From: Streptomyces sp. AC555_RSS877
GTDB taxonomy: Bacteria > Actinomycetota > Actinomycetes > Streptomycetales > Streptomycetaceae
Assembly: GCF_019049245.1 (NCBI RefSeq)
Contig: NZ_JAGMUK010000221.1
Span: 223,507 to 287,506 of the forward strand
DNA: 64,000 nt
Direction: 5' to 3'
The notes under the pieces were generated by a model that did no database searches, was not told the origin of the DNA, and saw only the letters and a program-made list of their open reading frames with translations. This document shows positions 49,641-60,138 of this stretch, one piece after another. A program made the translations under genes and the position numbers. Within the stretch, counting starts at the first letter, position 1. Each line of letters begins with the position of its first letter.

Positions 49641-51118
49641 ACAAGCCCCTGCGCCGGATCGCGATCTTCTGCGGACTCCTCGTCCTGTCACTGCTCATCC
49701 GGGACAACTGGATCCAGTACGTCCAGGCCGACGAGCTCAAGTCCGACAAGGACAACCGCCGCGTCATCATCGAGCGGTACGCCACGCCACGCGGCGACAT
49801 CATCGTCGACGGCAAGCCGATCACCGGCTCCAAGGAGACCGCCGGCAGCGACTTCAAGTTCAAGCGCACCTACACGAACGGCCCCATGTGGGCGCCCGTC
49901 ACCGGGTACGCCTCGCAGGCCTTCGGGGCCAACCAGCTGGAGAACATCGAGGACGGCATCCTCACCGGCAACGACGACCGGCTGTTCTTCCGCAACACCC
50001 TCGACATGTTCACGGGCGACGAGAAGGAGGGTGGCAACGTGGTCACCACCCTCAACGGCGCCGCGCAGAAGGCCGCGTACAACGGCCTGAAGAAGCAGGG
50101 CGGCAAGGGTGCCGTCGTGGCCCTCGACCCGTCCACCGGCGCGATCCTGGCGCTGGCGTCCTACCCGTCGTACGACCCCTCCTCGTTCGCCGGCAACTCC
50201 ACGACGACCGACACCGAGGCGTGGCAGAAGCTCCAGAAGGCGAACAACGACCAGGACCCGATGCTCAACCGCGCCCTGCGCGAGACCTACCCGCCGGGCT
50301 CCACCTTCAAGGTCGTCACCGCCGCCGCCGCGCTGGAGAACGAGCTGTACACCTCGGCGGACGAGAAGACCGACTCGCCGCTGCCCTGGACCATGCCGGG
50401 CACCACGACGGTGCTGCCGAACGAGGGCAACATCCCCTGCAAGAACGCCACGTTGCGGGTCGCCCTCCAGTACTCCTGCAACACCGTCTTCGGCAAGGTC
50501 GGTTCCGACCTCGGCAACGACAAGATGCTCGCGGAGGCCAAGAAGTTCGGCTTCGGCGAGGAGCACTTCACGCCGATCCGTTCCAGCGCCTCGGTCTTCT
50601 CCGAGGACATGGCTCCTTCGGAGGTCGCGCTGTCCTCCATCGGCCAGTTCAACACCGCCGCGACCCCCCTCCAGATGGCGATGGTCGCCTCGGCGATCGC
50701 CAACGACGGCTCGTTGATGAAGCCGTACATGGTCGACGAACTCCAGGCTCCGAGCCTCGATCCCATCGAGAAGACCGAGCCGGAGAAGCTGAGCCAGCCG
50801 CTGTCGGCGAAGAACGCCCAGATCCTCCAGTCGATGATGGAGACCGTCGTCAAGGACGGCACGGGCAAGAACGCGCAGATCGGCGGCGACATCACCGTGG
50901 GCGGCAAGACCGGTACCGCCCAGCACGGCGTCGACAACAGTGAGAAGCCGTACGCCTGGTTCCTCTCGTACGCCAAGCTCGCCGACGGCAGCTCGCCGGT
51001 CGCCGTGGCCGTGGTGGTCGAGGACGACAGCGCCGTCCGTGACGACATCTCCGGCGGTGGCCTCGCGGCGCCCATCGCGAAGAACGTGATGGAGGCGGTC
51101 ATCAACAGCAAGCAGTGA
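49637..51118 (+). CDS. pbpA: Class B penicillin-binding protein (PbpA-type transpeptidase)
   Basis: 493 aa from ATG 49637, overlapping the SEDS gene stop. Signal-anchor helix IAIFCGLLVLSLLIRDNWIQ at the N terminus. Transpeptidase motifs: SxxK as STFK in YPPGSTFKVV (about 221-230), SxN as YSCNTVF and KTG in VGGKTGTAQH. It cross-links glycan strands outside the membrane with the SEDS partner. The spacing of motifs and overall length match actinobacterial PbpA. It ends 170 bp before the kinase gene, in a gap with its own possible promoter. Confidence 0.94.
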   Translation: MNKPLRRIAIFCGLLVLSLLIRDNWIQYVQADELKSDKDNRRVIIERYATPRGDIIVDGKPITGSKETAGSDFKFKRTYTNGPMWAPVTGYASQAFGANQLENIEDGILTGNDDRLFFRNTLDMFTGDEKEGGNVVTTLNGAAQKAAYNGLKKQGGKGAVVALDPSTGAILALASYPSYDPSSFAGNSTTTDTEAWQKLQKANNDQDPMLNRALRETYPPGSTFKVVTAAAALENELYTSADEKTDSPLPWTMPGTTTVLPNEGNIPCKNATLRVALQYSCNTVFGKVGSDLGNDKMLAEAKKFGFGEEHFTPIRSSASVFSEDMAPSEVALSSIGQFNTAATPLQMAMVASAIANDGSLMKPYMVDELQAPSLDPIEKTEPEKLSQPLSAKNAQILQSMMETVVKDGTGKNAQIGGDITVGGKTGTAQHGVDNSEKPYAWFLSYAKLADGSSPVAVAVVVEDDSAVRDDISGGGLAAPIAKNVMEAVINSKQ

Positions 51119-51288
51119 CCCCGATCACGTCCCCCTCACATCGGTGCACGTTGCGATACCGGTCCTGTATCGGGTGACGGGCTTGGCCAGGTCACACACG
51201 GCCATCCGGGTACGGTAGGCCCGGACGGCAGCCACCCGACCGCACTGATGTGCCGGTCGGGACCGACGGAGAGGGCTGGTAGGAAGCT

Positions 51289-53310
<2,022 letters not shown>

Positions 53311-53319
53311 CCTCCTCCG

Positions 53320-53384
53320 CCCGGCGCACGGCGAAGCCCCGGCACCCTCCTCAGGAGGATGCCGGGGCTTCGCCGTGCGCCGGG
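53320..53384. terminator. Very long terminator hairpin after pknB
   Basis: Two perfect 25-nt complementary arms (53320-53344 and 53360-53384), with a further internal CCTCCTCAGGAGG pairing in the loop. It separates the convergent pknB and sortase genes. Confidence 0.9.
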
Positions 53385-53398
53385 ACGCTTCAGTCAGC

Positions 53399-54157
53399 TC
53401 AGCTCAGTTCCGCGGGCGGCGTCCGCTGCTTGTTCACCGCGTCCACCCGCACCAGCTCACCCCAGACGACGTACCGGTACGTGGACGTGAACACCGGCGT
53501 GCAGGTCGTCAGGGTGATGTAGTGGCCCGCCTTCTTCTTGCCGGACTCCTTGGGGACCGCCGACAGAACCTTGACGTTGTACTTCGAGGTCTCGGGAAGG
53601 ACCGCGTAGACCTTGTAGACGTACCACTTGTCCTTCGTCTCGAAGACGATCGGGTCGCCCTTCTTGAGCTTGTCGATGTTGTGGAACTTCGCGCCGTGGC
53701 CGTCGCGGTGGGCGGCGAGGCTGAAGTTGCCCTTCTTGCCGGAGGTGGGGAGCGCGGACTTGACCGGGTCGGTGTAGTAGCCGGCGACGCCGTCGTTGAG
53801 GATCTTCGACGACGTGCCCTTCTCGACCAGGACCTCACCGTTCTTCATCGCGGGCACGTGCAGGAATCCGATGCCGGCCCCGGGGCTGAAGGCGCCGCGA
53901 CCGGCGTCCTTCTGCGCGGCCCAGTGGTCGCGGACCTTGTCGCCCTGCTGGTCCGCCTTGCGGTCGGCGAGGACGTTCGTCCACCACAGCGAGTAGACGA
54001 CGAAGAGGCCGAGGATCAGGCCCGCGGTGATGAGGAGTTCGCCGAAGAGACTGACCGCCAGGGCGATCCGGCCCGTGCCGCGGCGACGCGGTGCGGGCGC
54101 GGGCGCGGGTCCGGACGTGCCGGTCTGTTCTGCGGTGCCGTCGGTGGTCGCTGCCAC
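53399..54157 (-). CDS. Class E sortase
   Basis: 252 aa, GTG start. A signal-anchor helix (IALAVSLFGELLITAGLILG, about 30-49) follows a Pro/Arg/Ala-rich cytoplasmic tail. The catalytic domain has the conserved His in FSLAAHRDGHG, the Cys in YITLTTCTPVFTSTYR (TLTTC motif) and the downstream Arg (Y-R-Y). Tyr residues around HYITLTT mark class E, which prefers LAxTG signals in Streptomyces and anchors chaplins needed for aerial hyphae. It is the last of three sortases in this block, separated from the next by a 13-nt gap. Confidence 0.92.
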   Translation of the reverse strand: MAATTDGTAEQTGTSGPAPAPAPRRRGTGRIALAVSLFGELLITAGLILGLFVVYSLWWTNVLADRKADQQGDKVRDHWAAQKDAGRGAFSPGAGIGFLHVPAMKNGEVLVEKGTSSKILNDGVAGYYTDPVKSALPTSGKKGNFSLAAHRDGHGAKFHNIDKLKKGDPIVFETKDKWYVYKVYAVLPETSKYNVKVLSAVPKESGKKKAGHYITLTTCTPVFTSTYRYVVWGELVRVDAVNKQRTPPAELS

Positions 54158-54170
54158 TTGTCATCTGCCC

Positions 54171-55253
54171 TTACTCGACGAGCGCATCCGGCTTGCCCTT
54201 GCTGCGCGACCGTTCCTCGATCATCTTGCCCCAGACGATCAACCGGTACTTGCTGGTGAACTCCGGGGTGCACGTGGTGAGGGTGATGTAGCGACCCGCC
54301 GTCGTGAACCCCGACCCCGGGGGAATGGGATCCAGCACGCTGGTGTTGCTCGGCGACGTCACCGGCAGGATCGACTCCATTTTGTAGACGAAGTACTTGT
54401 CCTGCGTCTCGACCACGATCGCGTCGCCCCGCTGGAGCCTGTTGATGTACCGGAACGGCTCGCCGTGGGTGTTGCGGTGGCCCGCCAGCCCGAAGTTGCC
54501 GGTCTTCGCGTCGGGCATCGCCGTCTTCAGCGGATCCTCGCCGTAGTGGCCGACCATGCCCCGGTCCAGCACCTTCTTGTTGCTGATGCCCTCCGCGATC
54601 GGCACCACCACGTCCAGTTTCGGGATGTGCAGCATGGCGAAGCCCTGCCCCGGCGAGAACACCCCGGGGTTGCGCTTGCCGTTCGCCCAGTCGTCCTGGA
54701 GGCTGCTCGCCGCCTTGTCCGCCTGCGCATGCGCCCGGACGTTCGTCCACCACAACTGGTAGGTGACGAACAGCAGCATGAGGACGCCGGTGGTGATGAA
54801 CACCTCACCGATCGCCCGGCTCGCGACGACGGCCGGGCCGGGTTTGCTCGCCCGTGCCCGCTGCCGTGCCTCCACCCGGGAGAGCGGCCTGCCCTCGTCG
54901 GGAGAGTCCGGCGACTCCGCAGACGTCTCGGGAGCACCCCCATGACGCCCACGACGCCCCTTGGCGGCCTTTCTCCGGGCCGCACGCCCACCCGCGGGGG
55001 ATCCAGTGGCAGGCGAGACGGCTGAGGCTCCAGAAGCGGATACGGACTCGCCGCCGACCGGACGCGCCGGCGGCTCGGGTATCCGCAGCGCCACCGTCTC
55101 ATCGTCGAGGGGCGGTTCGTAGGGCACCCCGTTGCCGAGAGGCGGTTCGTAGGGCACCCCGTTGCCGATGGGCGGTTCGTACGGCACCGAGTCGTACGAC
55201 TCGTACGGCGCCCCTCCGTACGAGTCCTCGCGCTCGGGGCGCAGCGCGGTCAC
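54171..55253 (-). CDS. Class E sortase with long N-terminal repeat region
   Basis: 360 aa from GTG 55253, overlapping the pabA/trpG stop by 4 nt (GTGA). The first 150 residues are a cytoplasmic, low-complexity region including three tandem copies of a VPYEPPxGNG-type unit (DNA repeat about 55100-55190). A TM helix (GEVFITTGVLMLLFVTYQLW, about 160-180) precedes the sortase domain: NFGLAGHRNTHGEPF with the catalytic His and YITLTTCTPEFTSKYR with the Cys and Arg. The second half closely resembles the 53399-54157 sortase, so the pair arose by duplication; the long tail is distinctive. Confidence 0.9.
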   Translation of the reverse strand: MTALRPEREDSYGGAPYESYDSVPYEPPIGNGVPYEPPLGNGVPYEPPLDDETVALRIPEPPARPVGGESVSASGASAVSPATGSPAGGRAARRKAAKGRRGRHGGAPETSAESPDSPDEGRPLSRVEARQRARASKPGPAVVASRAIGEVFITTGVLMLLFVTYQLWWTNVRAHAQADKAASSLQDDWANGKRNPGVFSPGQGFAMLHIPKLDVVVPIAEGISNKKVLDRGMVGHYGEDPLKTAMPDAKTGNFGLAGHRNTHGEPFRYINRLQRGDAIVVETQDKYFVYKMESILPVTSPSNTSVLDPIPPGSGFTTAGRYITLTTCTPEFTSKYRLIVWGKMIEERSRSKGKPDALVE

Positions 55254-55888
55254 GCCGTGGCCCTGCCCACCACCGGGGCGAGCCCCGCCGACCTCGCCAC
55301 CGCGCCCTGGTCCCCGCACTCGAGCAGCCAGTTGGCCAGCATCCGGTGCCCGTGCTCCGTCAGCACCGACTCGGGGTGGAACTGAACCCCCTCGACGGGC
55401 AGCTCCCGGTGGCGCAGGCCCATGATGATGCCGTCGTGGGTACGGGCCGTGACCTCCAGCTCGGCCGGGACCGTGGCCGGCTCGGCCGCCAGAGAGTGGT
55501 ACCGGGTCGCCGTGAAGGGCGTCGGCAGCCCGGCGAAGACGCCGCCGCCCTCGTGCTCGACGAGCGAGGTCTTGCCGTGCAGCAACTCGGGCGCACGGTT
55601 CACGACACCGCCGTACGCCACCTGCATCGACTGCATGCCCAGGCACACGCCGAAGACGGGCACGCCGGTCGACGCGCAGTGGCGCACCATGTCGACGCAG
55701 ATCCCGGCCTCCTCGGGCGTCCCCGGGCCCGGCGACAGCAGTACGCCGTCGAAGCCGTCCTGGGCGTGCGCCGTCGACACCTCGTCGTTGCGCAGCACCT
55801 CGCACTCGGCGCCCAGCTGGTACAGGTACTGGACCAGGTTGAAGACGAAGCTGTCGTAGTTGTCGACGACGAGAATCCGCGCGCTCAC
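55250..55888 (-). CDS. Glutamine amidotransferase of anthranilate/aminodeoxychorismate synthase (TrpG/PabA)
   Basis: 212 aa from GTG 55888 (overlapping the upstream small gene stop). Class I glutaminase: ILVVDNYDSFVFNLVQYLYQ at the N terminus, LLSPGPGTPEEAG, the nucleophile Cys in FGVCLGMQSM (about 80) and the His-x-Glu pair in VEGVQFHPESVLTEHG. It supplies ammonia for p-aminobenzoate or anthranilate synthesis; the partner synthase is not in the window, so the pathway is undecided. Its position between sortase genes with 4-nt overlaps is odd for its role but probably reflects operon packing. Confidence 0.9.
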   Translation of the reverse strand: MSARILVVDNYDSFVFNLVQYLYQLGAECEVLRNDEVSTAHAQDGFDGVLLSPGPGTPEEAGICVDMVRHCASTGVPVFGVCLGMQSMQVAYGGVVNRAPELLHGKTSLVEHEGGGVFAGLPTPFTATRYHSLAAEPATVPAELEVTARTHDGIIMGLRHRELPVEGVQFHPESVLTEHGHRMLANWLLECGDQGAVARSAGLAPVVGRATA

Positions 55889-56046
55889 TGGTTGTCCACC
55901 GTCACATCGTTGAAGGGCAGCAGCGGTTCGGCCCACGGGAAGACGTACTGGAAAAGGACGTAGACCACAGCAACGACCAGCACGAGTGAGATGAGCGCCT
56001 TCAGCCAGGCGTTCCCCGGCAGATGCCGCCAGATAAAGCTGTACAT
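55885..56046 (-). CDS. Small single-pass membrane protein (53 aa)
   Basis: 53 aa from the ATG at 56046, with GAAGGGA four to five bases upstream. A basic N terminus (YSFIWRHLPGNAWLKAL) precedes one TM helix (ISLVLVVAVVYVLFQYVFPW) and a short outside tail ending PFNDVTVDNQ. It is packed by 4-nt overlap before the glutaminase gene and sits between two sortase genes. From memory, small proteins of this type occur at the same place in other Streptomyces; no function is known. Confidence 0.75.
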   Translation of the reverse strand: MYSFIWRHLPGNAWLKALISLVLVVAVVYVLFQYVFPWAEPLLPFNDVTVDNQ

Positions 56047-56098
56047 GCCGTCCCTTCTGTCGCACCACGGCACCGGACTCACGCCGTACCGCACCAGA

Positions 56099-56785
56099 CT
56101 AACGGCGCAGGGCCGGTGGTTTCCCTGCCTCCACAGGCTGTGTGGAGTCCAGGTGCGCCCAGACGATCAGCCGGTGGCTGTGCCCCCACTCCGGATCACA
56201 CGTGGTCAGGGTGAGGTAGCGGCCCGGACGCGTATACCCCGACTTACGTGGCACGGGGTCGATCACCTCGACGTCCGAGGGCACGGTTTTGTAGGGGCCT
56301 TTGTCGACCCGATACGTGAACCAGGTCGTCCCGTCCGTCAGCACCACCGCGTCACCCCGCCTCAGCTTCGGAAAGTCCTTGAAGGGATCGCCGTACGTCC
56401 GCCGGTGGCCGGCGACCGCGAAGTTGCCCCGCTGTCCGAGCTGCGCGGTCCCCGCGTAGTGCCCGAGGCCCTTCTTCAGGGTCTTGGTCGCGGTGTTCTC
56501 CAGCACGGGCTTGTTCCACGTGAAACCAAGCCGCGGAATGTACATGATCGCGAAGGGCTGCCCCGCCGTGTACGCCGCCGGCTCGGGCGGACTCTGAGAA
56601 CCACCCGTCGTCGCCGTGGGCCGCACGGGCTCCTGTGACCACTGCTCGTGCAACCGGTCGATCTGGTCGTCCATGACATCGTCGGCCTGCACACCTGTCC
56701 AGAACAGTACATAGACGACGAACAGGACTATCAGGGCGCCGACGGTGACACACACCTCACTGACGGTCCTGATCACGACGCGCAC
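56099..56785 (-). CDS. Class E sortase, third copy; contains a parS variant
   Basis: 228 aa, GTG start. Signal-anchor helix SEVCVTVGALIVLFVVYVLF at the N terminus. Catalytic residues: His in NFAVAGHRRTYGDPF, Cys in YLTLTTCDPEWGHSHRL and Arg after it. It is shorter and more divergent than the two sortases downstream, with CDP in place of CTP. The stretch 56513-56526, encoding FTWN on this strand, is a parS-like site. It begins 28 nt after the DUF881 gene and so may belong to the same transcript. Confidence 0.9.
   Translation of the reverse strand: MRVVIRTVSEVCVTVGALIVLFVVYVLFWTGVQADDVMDDQIDRLHEQWSQEPVRPTATTGGSQSPPEPAAYTAGQPFAIMYIPRLGFTWNKPVLENTATKTLKKGLGHYAGTAQLGQRGNFAVAGHRRTYGDPFKDFPKLRRGDAVVLTDGTTWFTYRVDKGPYKTVPSDVEVIDPVPRKSGYTRPGRYLTLTTCDPEWGHSHRLIVWAHLDSTQPVEAGKPPALRR
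56513..56526. other. parS: parS variant (13 of 14 matches) inside the sortase gene
   Basis: GTTCCACGTGAAAC differs from the Streptomyces consensus at one position and fits the general TTnCACGTGAAA form used by ParB. Confidence 0.8.
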
Positions 56786-56812
56786 CGGCAGCTCCTGGGG
56801 CCTACTCGGGAG

Positions 56813-57592
56813 TCACTCCACGGGCTTCGCGTACTGCAGATCCACTGTGCCCGAGTAGCCGGGCAGAGTCACCGCCCCGTCCTCCTCGACTTTCCATCCG
56901 AGCCCGTAGACGTTGACGTACACCATGTAGTTCTGGATCGCCGGGCTCTCCGCCAGCGCCTTCTGCAGCGCGTCCGGGTCCCCGACCGCCGTGATCTTGT
57001 ACGGCGGCGAGTAGACCCGGCCCTGCAGGATCAGCGTGTTGCCCACGCAGCGCACGGCGCTGGTCGAGATCAGCCGCTGGTCCATGACCTTGATGCCCTT
57101 GGCCCCGCCCCGCCACAGGGCGTTCACCACGGCCTGGAGGTCCTGCTGGTGGATGACCAGGTAGTCGGGCTGCGGCTCGGGATAGCCGGGGAGCTTGGCC
57201 GTAGCGTTGGGCGGGGCGTCGTTGAGCGTGACCGAGACCGCCTTGCCCGAGAGCTTCTGCGTGCCCGCGTTCTTTTCCAGGGCCGCGAGCTTGTCGTCCT
57301 CGGCCTTGGTGCTGCCGTCGTCGCGCTCGGCGAGCGAATCGATGTCGCGGCGCAGGACACCGTTGGACTCGTCCAGCTCGCCGTTCTTGCGGCTGCGCTC
57401 ATGGATGAGGTCGGACAGCTTCAGCAAGGAGGCGTCCGTCCGGATGTTGGTGCCCTTGGCCGTGTCGAAGCTCGTGAAGAAGATGAGCCCCGCGAGAGCG
57501 AAGACGGCCGCCGTCAGCACCCGCACGGGCCGGAAACGTCGCCGGCCGGCTGGACTGGATCCCGTCCCGGGAAAGTCGGCAGAATTGCTCAA
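56813..57592 (-). CDS. DUF881-family membrane-anchored protein
   Basis: 259 aa from the TTG at 57592, with AAGGG at 4-nt spacing. An N-terminal TM helix (VRVLTAAVFALAGLIFFTSF) is followed by a coiled-coil-like stretch (about 55-110: LLKLSDLIHERSRKNGELDE) and the DUF881 core, with VSVTLNDAPPNATAKLPGYP, LVIHQQDLQAVVNALWRGGA and KITAVGDPDALQKALAESPA. DUF881 proteins are extracytoplasmic and often lie beside crgA and sortases in actinobacteria; the role is not established but a link to division or wall growth is likely. Divergent from crgA. Confidence 0.85.
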   Translation of the reverse strand: MSNSADFPGTGSSPAGRRRFRPVRVLTAAVFALAGLIFFTSFDTAKGTNIRTDASLLKLSDLIHERSRKNGELDESNGVLRRDIDSLAERDDGSTKAEDDKLAALEKNAGTQKLSGKAVSVTLNDAPPNATAKLPGYPEPQPDYLVIHQQDLQAVVNALWRGGAKGIKVMDQRLISTSAVRCVGNTLILQGRVYSPPYKITAVGDPDALQKALAESPAIQNYMVYVNVYGLGWKVEEDGAVTLPGYSGTVDLQYAKPVE

Positions 57593-57732
57593 CGTACCCT
57601 TATCTCCTTCGGCGGCGCGGAAGCACTACGCTAACGGACGCCCGGGGGAGCACTAAGTGTCCCCTTGTACGCTGCCCCGGAGCCCGCCCCAGTTCCCTGC
57701 GCGGCCACAGCGCATCGACAGGAGAGACCCTC

Positions 57733-57987
57733 GTGCCGAAGTCACGTATCCGCAAGAAGGCCGACTACACGCCGCCCCCGGCGAAGCAGGCGACCACCAT
57801 CAAGCTGAACAGCCGCTCGTGGGTCGCACCCGTGATGCTGGCCATGTTCCTCATCGGCCTGGCCTGGATCGTCGTCTTCTATGTGACCGACGGTTCGCTG
57901 CCGATCGACTCGCTGGACAACTGGAACATCGTGGTGGGCTTCGGCTTCATCGCCGCCGGATTCGGTGTTTCCACACAGTGGAAGTAG
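57733..57987 (+). CDS. crgA: Cell division protein CrgA
   Basis: 84 aa, GTG start, the family's usual size. Basic N terminus (PKSRIRKKADYTPPPAKQAT) then two TM helices (VAPVMLAMFLIGLAWIVVFY and NIVVGFGFIAAGFGVSTQWK). CrgA binds FtsZ-ring and septal PBP proteins and, in Streptomyces, controls the timing and placing of sporulation septa. Followed by a 264-bp region with DnaA-box-like nonamers. Confidence 0.95.
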   Translation: MPKSRIRKKADYTPPPAKQATTIKLNSRSWVAPVMLAMFLIGLAWIVVFYVTDGSLPIDSLDNWNIVVGFGFIAAGFGVSTQWK

Positions 57988-58011
57988 CTCTGCCCAGGGG
58001 TATCCGCTGAG

Positions 58012-58223
58012 TTATCCACAGCCCTGCGTAAATTTCCACAGCTGGCTGGGGAAAAGACGACGATCTGTGGATAACCGATCGGAGGTTGACGCCGGTACGA
58101 CTGACACACCGGTAACCGAAACCCTGTTCGCCCCCTGCCTGACCTGCGGAATCTCGGGTCAGCGACAGGGGGCACAGCTGTTCCCGCACGGTATGCACAG
58201 GACTCGCCACTCGCTGTGGACAA
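58012..58223. other. Cluster of three DnaA-box-like nonamers between crgA and the rhomboid gene
   Basis: TTATCCACA at 58012-58020, the inverse TGTGGATAA at 58066-58074, and TGTGGACAA at 58215-58223; also partial forms TTTCCACAG nearby. The rest of the 264-bp gap holds no gene. Confidence 0.65.
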
Positions 58224-58251
58224 CGGCCGCTCAGCTGCGGGAACGCGCGCT

Positions 58252-59139
58252 TCAACCGAGCTGCGCGGTCCTCAGAATTGTCATGACCATGACTACGGCC
58301 AGAACCAGCGCACAGGTGCCGTACTGGATCAGGGCGCGGCGCTTGCGCGGCGCGTGGACCATGGCGTAGCCGGTGATGAGGCCGGCCACCAGACCGCCGA
58401 TGTGCGCCTGCCAGGAGATGTTGAATCCCGGGTTGAACGTGAAGATGAGGTTGATCACCAGCAGGGCGATGATCGGCCGCAGGTCGTAGTTCTGGCGGCG
58501 CATGAGGACGGCGGTGGCGCCGAAGAGGCCGAAGATGGCCCCGGAGGCGCCGAGGGTGGCCGTCGTCGGCGAGGAGAGCAGATACGCCAGTGCGCTGCCG
58601 GCGAGGCCCGAGACGAAGTAGAGGGCGAGGTAGCGGGCTCTGCCGAGAGCGGCCTCGAGGGGGCCGCCCAGGAACCACAGACTGAGCATGTTGAAGCCGA
58701 TGTGCCATACCTCGTTGTGCGTGAACATCGAGGTGACCAGGCGGTACCACTCGCCGCCGGCGACGCCTTCGGTGGGCGCGAAGGGGGCGGGCGGCCAGGC
58801 ACCGATGAGGACCAGGTCGCTCAGCAGGGCGGACCGGGCCTGGACCGCGATGAACACCGCGACGTTGATGCCGACCAGGATCTTGGTGAGCAGGCGGGGG
58901 TCGGCCACGATCGTGCCGCCGGCGATGGTGCGCGGCTGGGTGGCGGTGGGGGCGTGGCCGGTGCCGGAGCCGCCGCGCACGCAATCGGGGCACTGGAAGC
59001 CGACGGAGGCGCTGACCATGCACTCGGGGCAGATGGGCCGTTCGCAGCGGATACAGCGAATACCCGTCTCGCGGTCCGGGTGCCGGTAGCAGCCGGGCAG
59101 GCTCTGGGCGCCCTGCGAGCTGCTTGCCGCCTGGTCCAT
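58252..59139 (-). CDS. Rhomboid-family intramembrane serine protease with N-terminal zinc-binding region
   Basis: 295 aa from the ATG at 59139. Residues 16-60 carry a B-box-like cluster (CYRHPDRETGIRCIRCERPI, CPEC, CPDC) suited to zinc. Six or seven TM helices follow from about residue 85. The catalytic Ser lies in LGASGAIFG and the His in ISWQAHIGGLVAGL; the conserved EWYRLVTSMFTHNEVWHIGF is present. It cleaves TM helices of client proteins; clients are unknown. It is monocistronic, with ppiA downstream on the same strand across 100 bp. Confidence 0.92.
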   Translation of the reverse strand: MDQAASSSQGAQSLPGCYRHPDRETGIRCIRCERPICPECMVSASVGFQCPDCVRGGSGTGHAPTATQPRTIAGGTIVADPRLLTKILVGINVAVFIAVQARSALLSDLVLIGAWPPAPFAPTEGVAGGEWYRLVTSMFTHNEVWHIGFNMLSLWFLGGPLEAALGRARYLALYFVSGLAGSALAYLLSSPTTATLGASGAIFGLFGATAVLMRRQNYDLRPIIALLVINLIFTFNPGFNISWQAHIGGLVAGLITGYAMVHAPRKRRALIQYGTCALVLAVVMVMTILRTAQLG

Positions 59140-59239
59140 GGCATCCCCTAAGTCGTCGTACACGTACACCGCCCCGCCCATCCTTACGGACGAGCGGGGC
59201 GATTGGTTCCCTTCGCGCAGGCCGGAGAGAGGTCTCGTC

Positions 59240-59773
59240 TCAGCCTTCGCGAGTCTCGATGACGACCGACTCGATGACGATGTCGTTGACCGGCCGGTCG
59301 TTGGGGCGGGTCGTCGGGACGGCGGCGATGGCGTCGACGACCTTCTGGCTGGACGGGTCGGTGATCTCACCGAAGATGGTGTGCTTGCGGTTGAGCCAGG
59401 CCGTCGGGGAGACGGTGACGAAGAACTGCGAGCCGTTGGTACCCGGGCCGGCGTTGGCCATGGCCAGCAGGTAGGGCTTGTTGAAGGAGAGGTCGGGGTG
59501 GAACTCGTCCTCGAACTCGTAGCCAGGCCCACCGATGCCGGTGCCGAGCGGGTCGCCGCCCTGGATCATGAAGCCGCTGATGACCCGGTGGAAGATCGTG
59601 CCGTCATAGAGCTTCTTCGTGGACTTCTCGCCGGTGGCGGGGTGGGTCCACTCGCGCTCGCCCTGGGCGAGCTCGACGAAGTTGCGAACCGTCTTGGGGG
59701 CGTGGTTCGGCAGAAGCCGGACTTCGATGTCGCCGTGGTTCGTCTTCAGGGTGGCGTAAAGCTGCTCGGCCAC
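59240..59773 (-). CDS. ppiA: Cyclophilin-type peptidyl-prolyl cis-trans isomerase
   Basis: 177 aa. Cyclophilin domain over nearly the full length: VRNFVELAQGEREWTHPATG, FHRVISGFMIQGGDPLGTG (catalytic Arg), FNKPYLLAMANAGPGTNGSQ and FFVTVSPTAWLNRKHTIFGE. No signal peptide, so cytosolic. From memory, it lies beside crgA and rhomboid in Streptomyces and near gyrase-origin genes in other actinobacteria. It catalyses proline isomerisation during folding. Confidence 0.95.
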   Translation of the reverse strand: MAEQLYATLKTNHGDIEVRLLPNHAPKTVRNFVELAQGEREWTHPATGEKSTKKLYDGTIFHRVISGFMIQGGDPLGTGIGGPGYEFEDEFHPDLSFNKPYLLAMANAGPGTNGSQFFVTVSPTAWLNRKHTIFGEITDPSSQKVVDAIAAVPTTRPNDRPVNDIVIESVVIETREG

Positions 59774-60138
59774 GATCTGCCTTCCGTTGTTCCTCTGTGC
59801 CCTTCCGATCCTTGCACGGTTCCTGCCGTGCGTCGCCCGGCACCCGCCCGGGGCCGGGCCTTCGGAGGTTTCGCGGACAGAAATCCGGTCGAGTGGTCAC
59901 GGGGAGGGGGGCGCTGCGCGGCGATCCGTGGCATTGTCGACGACAAGCTCCCGTTGCCCTGTATTCATCCGCTATTGCACGTGATCATTTCTCGAGCAGT
60001 GCTTGATCGCAGATGCTCCGGAGTCTGTGGCTGTGACCCGGATGCCCGCCCTGCACATGCCTAAGAGCTCCCCGACAGGCATGATCCGTAAAAGGGTGGA
60101 AAGTCGAAATACCGTACGCCACCGAGGAGGAGGAACCC
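59774..60138. other. 365-bp divergent region between ppiA and DUF5324 gene
   Basis: No ORF judged real. A palindrome TTGTCGACGACAA lies at 59934-59946. The promoters of both neighbours must lie here, as GAGGAGGAA before the DUF5324 GTG provides its ribosome site. Confidence 0.55.
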
